NCBI RefSeq assembly: GCF_000372645.1
Contig: NZ_APMP01000032.1
Span: forward strand, 1 to 51,965
Length of the DNA stretch: 51,965 nucleotides
Source of the DNA: Caulobacter vibrioides OR37
Lineage (GTDB): Bacteria; Pseudomonadota; Alphaproteobacteria; Caulobacterales; Caulobacteraceae
Direction of reading: 5' to 3'
Part shown: in pieces, positions 45,726 to 51,965 of the stretch
Layout of the letters: each line of letters opens with the position of its first letter
Numbering within the stretch: position 1 is the stretch's first letter
Position numbers and translations under genes: made by a program
Notes under the pieces: generated by a model
The model's input: only the letters and a program-made list of their open reading frames with translations
The model's database searches: none
Told to the model about the DNA's origin: nothing

Positions 45726-46322
45726 ATGGGCAAGGAAGCCAGCGGCGTCTGGGGCCAGCTGTCCGACGGCGAAAGCGAGGGCAAGCTCCTCTGGGAGCCG
45801 CCGAAGCTGATCTTTCGCGGCGCCTATCGCGGCATCTATCAGGGCCACGCCTTGAAGAACGTGCGGGCCGAGGGCGACGACCTGGTGCTCAGCGACGGCA
45901 CGCGCTTCACGCTGGAGGCGGGCCAGGCCGAGAAGTGGGTCCACGCCATCCTCAACCCGCCCTCGCGCCTCGATAAACTGGGCGTGAAGCCGGGCATGAC
46001 CGTGGTGGTCGACGGCGTCGAGGACGAGGCGTTCATCGCCGAACTGGAAACCCGAGTCGCTCTGGACGAGGCGGAGGAGGGGATCGACCTTCTCTTCCTC
46101 GGCGCCGAGGACCTGGCGGATTTCGACCGGCTGGAGGACTGGGCGGGCGCCCTGGCGGCCAAGGGCGCGGTCTGGGTCGTGGCGCGGAAAGGCAAGGGCG
46201 CGCCGCTGAAGGACGCCGAGATTCTGGAGGCGGTGCGGGGCCTTGGGTTTACGGACACCAAGGTCTGCGCGTTCTCGTCCACGCACACGGCGCTGAGGTT
46301 CGTGAAGCGCAAGGGCGGGTAG
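45726..46322 (+). CDS. Conserved hypothetical protein
   Basis: A 198-residue soluble protein, apparently in two parts. Residues ~1-90 contain KLLWEPPKLIFRGAYRGIYQ and a short beta-rich segment. Residues ~95-198 contain LGVKPGMTVVVDGVEDEAFI and DLLFLGAEDLADFDRLEDWA and end in a basic tail; this half reminds me of DUF3052-type proteins. No catalytic motif is seen. It lies four bases after the enoyl-CoA hydratase gene and is probably translated together with it, but a link to acyl-CoA metabolism is only contextual. Confidence 0.75.
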   Translation: MGKEASGVWGQLSDGESEGKLLWEPPKLIFRGAYRGIYQGHALKNVRAEGDDLVLSDGTRFTLEAGQAEKWVHAILNPPSRLDKLGVKPGMTVVVDGVEDEAFIAELETRVALDEAEEGIDLLFLGAEDLADFDRLEDWAGALAAKGAVWVVARKGKGAPLKDAEILEAVRGLGFTDTKVCAFSSTHTALRFVKRKGG

Positions 46323-46432
46323 GTCGTCTCGCGAACGGTTACGGACATCGACGGGCCATGCGCTGGGCCGGGTGGTTACCCGCGATCGTAGCGCCGTGAG
46401 GCCGGACGTTCTCAAGAAAGCGCGAAACGCCA

Positions 46433-46460
46433 TTGAGATAGTTATTACTATTGTTATGCT
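46433..46460 (+). promoter_or_regulatory. Possible promoter of the P450 gene
   Basis: TTGAGA at 46433-46438 and TATGCT at 46455-46460 with a 16-base spacer, in a marked AT-rich patch about 65 bases before the P450 start. This is a plausible but unproven sigma70 promoter. Confidence 0.4.
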
Positions 46461-46524
46461 CGGCGCGAAGGGGCGTCGGCGCCGTTGCCCGACGACGAAG
46501 GACCTCGGATCCCGGGAGTATTTC

Positions 46525-47832
46525 ATGACTAGCGAGGTTGCAGGGCGTCAGCCGACGGTTTTGGAGGTCGAGGCGCTGCCGACCCTGGCGGACTACGGCT
46601 ATGACGGAGGACGGATCGCCTTCCGCAGGTTCTGCGCCCAGGTGTTCGAGCCCGGCGCGCCTCGTTTTCTGAAAAGCGACACCGGGGCCTTGGTCGTGTT
46701 CCGCCACGCTGACCTGCGCGCCATGGCCGCTAAGCCGGAGCTGGCGGCCATGGCCCCCAATCAGGTTTTTCCGGGCGTGCTCACAGCCGAGCTGCCAGAG
46801 GAGAAGCCCGTGGGCTTCGCCATCGCCGATCTGATCAAGAACCAGCTCTTCGGCGCCAATGGCGAGCTCAACGCGAGCTTGCGCAAGGTGCTCCTCAACC
46901 AGATCGGGCCCAAGCCGACGGCCGCGCGCACCGACGTCGCGCGCGCGATCGCCACACGAATCCTGGAAGGCTTGCCCTTGAACCAGGCCGTTGATCTGGT
47001 CGAACAGATCGCGGAGCCCCTGATCGGTCTTTACTGGGGCGGTCTGATCGGCATGAGCGACCAGGACGCGCTCGCCGCGGCCGTCCAGGCTCGCAGGATG
47101 ACGCCGATGCTGTTCCTGCGGATGGATTGGGAGGGCATTCGCGAGGCCGACGCCGCGGCTAAGGCCTACCGCGCGCTTGTGGAAGGGAGTGGGCAGCGAG
47201 CCCTTGAGGCGGGGCGTTGCCCGTTCGTCACGGCGATAGCGCACGATCTCGCGGCCATCGATATCGCTGACGATCTCGACTATGGCGGCTATGTCCCCAA
47301 GACCGTCGGAGCGTTCCTCGCCGGCAATCTTTTTGACGGCTTCCACACGGCCGCGTTGGCTATCGCGAATACGGTCCGCACGCTGCTGGATCATCCTGAA
47401 GTGATGACCCAATTGCGCGCCGAGCCGGAAAAGGTCGCGGCCGCCGTTGTGGAGTGCCTGCGGCTGGAGCCGCCGGTTATCCATCTCAACCGGATCCTCA
47501 GCGCCGATCTGGCTTACGATGGCCTGATCATTCCGGCCGGCACGCGGGTCCTGATGATGTGGGCGGCCGCCAACCGCGATCCTGAAGCTTTCGTGAATCC
47601 CGATCGATTTGATCTGAACCGGCCGCAGCAGGGTTCGACAACGTTTGGCGGGGGCGCCCACATCTGCCCTGGGCGTTTCGTGGCGAGTCTGGCGGCCAGG
47701 AGCCTTATCGACGCCATGATCACCGAAAGGATCGAGGTGCGCGCGGCTGGCGACATCGACGACTGGATCGATAATCACGCCATGTGCCAACTGCGGCGGC
47801 TACCCGTGACGCTTGAAAAGCTGGACGCCTGA
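46525..47832 (+). CDS. Cytochrome P450
   Basis: A 435-residue soluble bacterial P450. The haem loop is FGGGAHICPGRF with the Cys thiolate, and the K-helix ExxR is ECLRLEP. The I-helix reads AGNLFDGFHTAAL: where most P450s have an acid before Thr (AGxDT), this one has His. That position helps proton delivery to oxygen, so the enzyme may be atypical or use peroxide. The start ATG at 46525 follows GGGAG. No ferredoxin or reductase gene is adjacent. Transcribed from its own AT-rich promoter, ending at a hairpin at 47845-47876. Confidence 0.93.
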   Translation: MTSEVAGRQPTVLEVEALPTLADYGYDGGRIAFRRFCAQVFEPGAPRFLKSDTGALVVFRHADLRAMAAKPELAAMAPNQVFPGVLTAELPEEKPVGFAIADLIKNQLFGANGELNASLRKVLLNQIGPKPTAARTDVARAIATRILEGLPLNQAVDLVEQIAEPLIGLYWGGLIGMSDQDALAAAVQARRMTPMLFLRMDWEGIREADAAAKAYRALVEGSGQRALEAGRCPFVTAIAHDLAAIDIADDLDYGGYVPKTVGAFLAGNLFDGFHTAALAIANTVRTLLDHPEVMTQLRAEPEKVAAAVVECLRLEPPVIHLNRILSADLAYDGLIIPAGTRVLMMWAAANRDPEAFVNPDRFDLNRPQQGSTTFGGGAHICPGRFVASLAARSLIDAMITERIEVRAAGDIDDWIDNHAMCQLRRLPVTLEKLDA

Positions 47833-47844
47833 CTCAGCGTCTCC

Positions 47845-47876
47845 ATCGCGCCTCGCCGCGAGCGGCGAGGCGCGAT
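47845..47876 (+). terminator. Perfect hairpin after the P450 gene
   Basis: ATCGCGCCTCGCCG at 47845-47858 pairs perfectly with CGGCGAGGCGCGAT at 47863-47876 around the loop CGAG, 12 bases after the P450 stop. There is no T-run, so termination is likely but not certain. Confidence 0.6.
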
Positions 47877-47927
47877 CTCCTTACGAGACAAGGTTGGTCT
47901 GGCGATCCCCGCCGCGAGCTTAAGGGT

Positions 47928-48042
47928 TTTAGAGCGTGATAGCCGAAAGTGTGAGCGGTTTCGGCGGTTATCACGCTCTAAATGTTTGATTTAGAGCCTT
48001 ATTTTTCCGCTCGAATGATTCCATTCGAGCGGATAAGGCTCT
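47928..48042. repeat. Two tandem TTAGAGC-type hairpin repeats
   Basis: Hairpin 1 has arms TTTAGAGCGTGATA (47928-47941) and TATCACGCTCTAAA (47969-47982), with an inner GCCGAAA/TTTCGGC. Hairpin 2 has arms AGAGCCTTAT (47993-48002) and ATAAGGCTCT (48033-48042), with an inner CCGCTCGAAT/ATTCGAGCGG. The TAG stop of the monooxygenase gene is inside the right arm. The sequence looks like a class of repeat found between genes in alphaproteobacteria; it may act as a terminator for both flanking convergent genes. Confidence 0.85.
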
Positions 48043-49522
48043 AGGCGGCTGCTTTCAGGGACGTCGCCTTAGCCCCCGTCTTGCGCCCAAATTCCATCAC
48101 GCCGTCGTCGACCTTGCCGTAGCGCAGGGTCACAAGGTCCAGGGCGTAGTTCTGGTGGGCCTTCCAAGGCTTGCGCGCGCCCTGCTTGGGGAACTGGCCG
48201 ATCGAGCGGGTGATGTAGCCGGACGAGAAGTCCAGCCACGGCTCGACCTCCATGTCGGGATCGTCCACGCGCGGGACGCAGTAGTCGGCCCCGACGCGGT
48301 CCATGTGGTTCAGCAGACGGCAGACATATTCGCTGGTGAGGTCCGCCTTGAGCGTCCAGCTGGCGTTGGTGTAGCCGAAGACCGAGGCCATGTTCGGCGC
48401 GTCGCTGAACATCATGCCCTTGTAGCTCATCGCGCGGGACAGATCGGCTGGCTTGCCGTCGATGACGATCTCCATGCCGCCGACCAGTTGCAGCTGCAGG
48501 CCCGTGGCGGTGACGATCACGTCGGCCTCGAGGGTCTTGCCCGACTTCAGCTGGATGCCGGTCTCGGTGAAGGCTTCGATGTGGTCGGTGACCACCGAGC
48601 TCCTTCCGGTCTTCAGCGAATCGAAAAGGTCCGCGTCGGGCACCAGGCACAGGCGCTGGTCCCATGGATTGTACCGAGGCGTGAAGTGGGTGGCGATGTC
48701 GTAGTCGGGACCCAGATGCTCGCGCAGCATGTCCAGCAGGCGCTGCTTGACTTTCTCGGGCTTCTTTCGCGCCATGTTGAAGAACAGCATCTGCATCAGC
48801 ACGTTCTTCCAGCGCGTGATGCCGTAGGCGGTCATGGCGGGAAGTTTGGACCGCAGCCAGTTGGCGATCCCGTCCTCGGCCGGGCGCGAGACCACATAGG
48901 TCGGCGAGCGCTGCAGCATGACGACGTGGGCGGCGGTCTTGGCCATTTCCGGCACCAGGGTGACCGCCGTGGCGCCGCTGCCGATCACCACGACCTGCTT
49001 GCCGGTGTAGTCCAGGTCTTGCGGCCAATGTTGCGGATGGACGATCCGGCCCTTGAAGCGCTCGGTCCCGGCGAAGTCGGGCGTATAGCCCGCCGAATAG
49101 CGGTAATAGCCCGCGCACATGTAGAGGAAGCCGCAGCTGAACTTGACGATACGGCCGTCATGCTCGGCCTCGACGGTCCAGGTCGCCGTTTCGCTGGACC
49201 AGCTGGCGCGCTTGACCATGTGCCTGAAGCGGATGTGGCGATCGACGTCATGCTCGCGCGCGGTCTCGCGGACATAGCTCAGAATGGACGGGCCGTCGGC
49301 GATGGCCTTGGCGGCCTTCCAGGGCTTGAAGCTGTAGCCCAGGGTGTACATGTCGCTGTCGGAGCGGATGCCGGGATAACGGAAAAGATCCCAGGTCCCG
49401 CCAATCGCCTCGCGTCCCTCCAGGATGGCGTACGTCTTGGCAGGGCAGTGCTTTTTCAGATGATAGGCCGCGCCGATCCCCGAAAGCCCGGCGCCGACAA
49501 TCAGCACGTCCACGTGTTCCAT
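48041..49522 (-). CDS. Flavin-containing monooxygenase, Baeyer-Villiger type
   Basis: A 493-residue FAD/NADPH monooxygenase. The FAD fold is VLIVGAGLSGIGAAYHL, then GGTWDLFRYPGIRSDSDMYT. The Baeyer-Villiger fingerprint FxGxxxHxxxWP is present as FKGRIVHPQHWP. The NADPH fold is VVVIGSGATAVTLVPEM. It inserts one oxygen into a ketone or another substrate, possibly in turnover of hydrophobic compounds. ATG at 49522 starts the conserved part; the longer frame is not supported. It is convergent with the P450 gene, from which the repeat at 47928-48042 separates it. Confidence 0.92.
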   Translation of the reverse strand: MEHVDVLIVGAGLSGIGAAYHLKKHCPAKTYAILEGREAIGGTWDLFRYPGIRSDSDMYTLGYSFKPWKAAKAIADGPSILSYVRETAREHDVDRHIRFRHMVKRASWSSETATWTVEAEHDGRIVKFSCGFLYMCAGYYRYSAGYTPDFAGTERFKGRIVHPQHWPQDLDYTGKQVVVIGSGATAVTLVPEMAKTAAHVVMLQRSPTYVVSRPAEDGIANWLRSKLPAMTAYGITRWKNVLMQMLFFNMARKKPEKVKQRLLDMLREHLGPDYDIATHFTPRYNPWDQRLCLVPDADLFDSLKTGRSSVVTDHIEAFTETGIQLKSGKTLEADVIVTATGLQLQLVGGMEIVIDGKPADLSRAMSYKGMMFSDAPNMASVFGYTNASWTLKADLTSEYVCRLLNHMDRVGADYCVPRVDDPDMEVEPWLDFSSGYITRSIGQFPKQGARKPWKAHQNYALDLVTLRYGKVDDGVMEFGRKTGAKATSLKAAA

Positions 49523-49697
49523 ATGATTTCCGCCCGGTTCGACGCCCGCGGTTGATCCGTCGTGGCGATAGGTGAACATTGTTTAGGAACAAAACGACCG
49601 TTTTGACCGAACGTCAACCGCGATCGCGCCCCGGGTTGGGTGACGGCGCGCGGGTTTTGATTGCATACGGAGGGGGCGGCGGCTTAAGCGGTGGTCT

Positions 49698-50591
49698 ATG
49701 TCTCTGCGCGACTTCGGCCTTCTGATCCTGATCTGCCTGGCCTGGGCCGGCAGCAACATCGTCTCCAAGTTGGTGGTCGCCCAGTGGGGCGTGCCGCCGC
49801 TGTACTACGCCGCCGTTCGCTTCGCCCTGGTCGCGGCGATCACCCTGCCTTGGCTGTTGCCCGCGCCCCGGCCGACCTGGCGGATGGTTCTGGTGGGCCT
49901 GTTGATGGGCGGCGGCAATTTCGCGCTGCTGTTCATGGGATTCCAGACCGCGTCGCCCTCGGCGGCGGCGGTGGTGATCCAGCTGGGCGTGCCGTTCACC
50001 ACCGTGCTGTCGGTGCTGATGCTGGGCGAAAAGATCCGCTGGCGACGCGGCGTCGGCATCGCCCTGACCCTGCTGGGCGCGGTGGTGGTGATGTGGAGCC
50101 CGCACGGCTTCGAGCTGTCGCCCGGCCTCTGGCTGATCGTCGCCGCGGCCTTCACGGGCTCGCTGGGCGCGGTGATGATGAAGCAGATCGAGGGCGTCAA
50201 ACCGCTGCAGTTCCAGGCCTGGGTCGGCTTTTCATCCTTGTGGCCGCTGGGGCTGATGAGCGCGCTGATGGAGCCGGGGCAGGTGGCGGCCGGCCTGCAC
50301 GCCGGATGGCTTTTCGTCGGGGCGGTGGTGTTCTCGGCCCTGGTGGTTTCGGTCTTGGCCCACACGGCCTATTACGGGCTGATCCAGCGCTACGAGGCCA
50401 ACCTGATCGCGCCCCTGACCCTGATGACGCCGCTCCTTACGATCGGCATGGGCGTGGTGGTCACCCACGACCACTTCGATCTGCGCATGGGGATCGGCGC
50501 TTCGCTGGCGCTGATCGGCGTTCTGATCATCGCGCTGCGGCGGAATCAGGTCATGCCACTGCTGATGTCGATCCGGAATCGCGCCCTATGA
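49698..50591 (+). CDS. EamA/DMT-family transporter
   Basis: A 297-residue inner-membrane protein with ten predicted segments in two EamA repeats (LLILICLAWAGSNIVSKLVV at the N terminus, and WLIVAAAFTGSLGAVMMKQI opening the second). It probably exports metabolites such as amino acids; substrate not predictable. The start is the ATG at 49698. Its stop overlaps the next start as ATGA, so it is the first gene of a three-gene operon with an amidase and a PaiB-like protein. Confidence 0.92.
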   Translation: MSLRDFGLLILICLAWAGSNIVSKLVVAQWGVPPLYYAAVRFALVAAITLPWLLPAPRPTWRMVLVGLLMGGGNFALLFMGFQTASPSAAAVVIQLGVPFTTVLSVLMLGEKIRWRRGVGIALTLLGAVVVMWSPHGFELSPGLWLIVAAAFTGSLGAVMMKQIEGVKPLQFQAWVGFSSLWPLGLMSALMEPGQVAAGLHAGWLFVGAVVFSALVVSVLAHTAYYGLIQRYEANLIAPLTLMTPLLTIGMGVVVTHDHFDLRMGIGASLALIGVLIIALRRNQVMPLLMSIRNRAL

Positions 50592-51316
50592 GCCTGTCCT
50601 TCATCGAGGCCCCGTCGCCGAACTTCGACGCGCGGAAGGCCGTCCCCGACACCGTGGTGCTGCACTACACCGGCATGGAGACCGGCGAGGCGGCCATCGA
50701 GCGGCTGCGCGACCCCGAGGCCAAGGTCAGCGCCCACTACTGCGTCGAGGAGGACGGCCGCGTCTTCCGTCTCGTGCCCGAGGAGCGCCGCGCTTGGCAC
50801 GCCGGCGCCGCCTTCTGGAAGGGCGTCAAGGACATTAACTCGGCCTCTATCGGCATCGAGATCGTCAATCCCGGCCACGAGTTCGGCTATCGCCCGTTCC
50901 CGGACGCCCAGATCGCCGCGGTGATCAACCTGCTGGCCGACGTGCGCTCGCGCTGGATGATCCCCGACAGCCGCATCCTCGGCCACTCCGATATCGCCCC
51001 GGCGCGCAAGATCGATCCGGGCGAGCTCTTTCCCTGGAAGCGCCTGGCCGAAAGCGGCCATGGCCTGTGGATCGAGCCGGCGCCGTCGCCCGGCGCGCCG
51101 CTGGGCCAAGGCGAGGAGGGGACCGGCGTCTTCGCGCTGCAAGCGGGCCTGACGCGTCTGGGCTTCGATTGCGCCCCGACCGGCAAGTACGACGAATGGA
51201 CCACGACCATCGTCGCCGCCTTCCAGCGCCACTGGCTGCAGAGCCGCTTCGACGGCGTCGCCGACGGCGAGACGCGGGCGCGGCTGGTCGGTCTGCTGCG
51301 CGCGGCGGCCGACTGA
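50588..51316 (+). CDS. AmpD-like N-acetylmuramoyl-L-alanine amidase
   Basis: A 242-residue zinc amidase of the amidase_2 family. The zinc ligands are His26 (VVLHYTG), His133 (ILGHSDIAPAR) and Asp143 (KIDPGELFPW), with catalytic Glu91 (SIGIEIVNPG) and Lys141. A C-terminal peptidoglycan-binding-type domain (residues ~175-240; LQAGLTRLGFD, FQRHWLQSRFDGV) makes it longer than AmpD and more like AmiD. No signal peptide is visible, suggesting cytoplasmic recycling of muropeptides. It overlaps its neighbours by four bases upstream and by one base downstream. Confidence 0.93.
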   Translation: MSLSFIEAPSPNFDARKAVPDTVVLHYTGMETGEAAIERLRDPEAKVSAHYCVEEDGRVFRLVPEERRAWHAGAAFWKGVKDINSASIGIEIVNPGHEFGYRPFPDAQIAAVINLLADVRSRWMIPDSRILGHSDIAPARKIDPGELFPWKRLAESGHGLWIEPAPSPGAPLGQGEEGTGVFALQAGLTRLGFDCAPTGKYDEWTTTIVAAFQRHWLQSRFDGVADGETRARLVGLLRAAAD

Positions 51317-51918
51317 TGCATCCCGCTCCAGCCTTCCATGTCGAGGATCGCGCGGTCTTGCTGGGCTTCCTGCGAGTCCATCCGTTCGTGACGATCGCCG
51401 CCAGCGTCGGCGGCCGGCCGATGGTGGCCCAGTCGCCGGTCGTGATCCGCGACCTGGACGGTGAGATCGCCCTCGACTTCCACCTGTCGCGCGGCAACGT
51501 CCTGACGCCGCATCTGACGCAAGGCTTCCGCGCGGTGGTCCTGGCGACCGGCCTCGACGCCTATGTCAGCCCCGACTGGTACGAGAGCGCCGATCAGGTC
51601 CCGACCTGGAACTACCAGTCGGTCGAGGCCGAGGGCTCGGTGGCCCCGCTGAACGAGGCCGAACTGATCGCGCTGCTCGACGACCTGTCGGCCCAGGAAG
51701 AGGCGCGTCTCTCGCCGAAGACGCCCTGGACCCGCGATAAGATGAAGGCCGGCAAGTTCGAGGCCCTGTTGAACGGGGTCATGGGCGGGCGGCTGTTCGT
51801 CGAGCGGCTGGAAGGGACCTTCAAGCTCTCGCAGAACAAGAACGACGCCGACCGCCTGGGCGCGGCGAAGGGGCTGGGCGAGCATCCGATCGCGGGGTTG
51901 ATGCGGGATCTTTCTTAA
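51316..51918 (+). CDS. PaiB-like FMN-binding protein
   Basis: A 200-residue protein of the FMN-binding negative transcriptional regulator (PaiB) family. It shows GFLRVHPFVTIAAS, DFHLSRGNVLTPHL, YVSPDWYESADQVPTWNYQS (the signature P-x-W-N-Y) and SQNKNDADRLG, which matches the family's C-terminal SQNK motif. Bacillus PaiB is linked to protease and sporulation gene control, but most members probably bind flavin or haem with unknown function. ATG overlaps the amidase stop by one base (TGATG). Confidence 0.9.
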   Translation: MHPAPAFHVEDRAVLLGFLRVHPFVTIAASVGGRPMVAQSPVVIRDLDGEIALDFHLSRGNVLTPHLTQGFRAVVLATGLDAYVSPDWYESADQVPTWNYQSVEAEGSVAPLNEAELIALLDDLSAQEEARLSPKTPWTRDKMKAGKFEALLNGVMGGRLFVERLEGTFKLSQNKNDADRLGAAKGLGEHPIAGLMRDLS

Positions 51919-51926
51919 CCCGATTT

Positions 51927-51944
51927 CCCCGGCGAATGCCGGGG
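51927..51944 (+). terminator. Hairpin after the PaiB-like gene, part of an intergenic repeat
   Basis: CCCCGGC at 51927-51933 pairs with GCCGGGG at 51938-51944 around the loop GAAT. The flanking wording (CCCGATTTCCCCGGC...GGGGCCCAGG) resembles a common intergenic palindrome; the window ends inside it. Confidence 0.55.
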
Positions 51945-51965
51945 CCCAGGTCGAGCCAGCGATCC

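Overview
This is a GC-rich chromosomal window from an alphaproteobacterium, almost certainly Caulobacter or a close relative. The grounds are the FliX/FlgI/FlbY flagellar block with CtrA-, sigma54- and FlbD-like sites, a double cold-shock-domain protein, an alphaproteobacterial LexA box (GTTC-N7-GTTC form) at uvrA, and dense hairpin-type intergenic repeats. Nearly all DNA is coding. No rRNA, tRNA, CRISPR array, prophage or insertion sequence was recognised.

Layout. (1) 1-3150: a double cold-shock protein and a malic enzyme. (2) 3497-23993: a purine-degradation island. uraH-xdhA-xdhB-xdhC-guaD run rightwards. hpxX-hpxY-hpxZ-nucleoside hydrolase run leftwards. A lone acetamidase/formamidase-family gene and a large RTX exoprotein run rightwards. 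allC-pucG-puuE-uraD-puuD-tetR run leftwards. Together they can take guanine and purine nucleosides to urate, 5-hydroxyisourate, allantoin, allantoate, ureidoglycine and oxalurate. (3) 24190-28132: an ECF sigma factor and RskA-like anti-sigma with a DUF2177 membrane protein, divergent from a COG2907 flavoprotein and a DUF1365 protein. (4) 28129-34020: trmFO, four related multipass membrane proteins, and a glutathione transferase inserted among them. (5) 34094-39827: uvrA with a LexA box, a 53-residue membrane peptide, an ABC-F ATPase and an ETFB-methyltransferase-like gene. (6) 39831-43080: flbY, a rod-binding FlgJ-like gene and flgI, divergent from fliX, then dksA. (7) 43193-51918: an orphan gene, a PNPOx-like protein, a single-domain receiver, an enoyl-CoA hydratase, a conserved hypothetical, a cytochrome P450, a flavin monooxygenase, an EamA transporter, an AmpD-like amidase and a PaiB-like protein.

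Main points of interest: the oxalurate branch has HpxX/Y/Z but no recognisable HpxW oxamate hydrolase, and an FmdA/AmdA-family amidase sits where one would be expected. An RTX protein with an internal beta-propeller-like segment lies in the middle of the purine island. There is a family of four neighbouring membrane paralogues. A repeat element provides the ribosome-binding site of xdhC. A methyltransferase has conserved N-terminal sequence that extends upstream of any ATG/GTG/TTG codon. A short ORF with a strong ribosome-binding site overlaps the ABC-F start.
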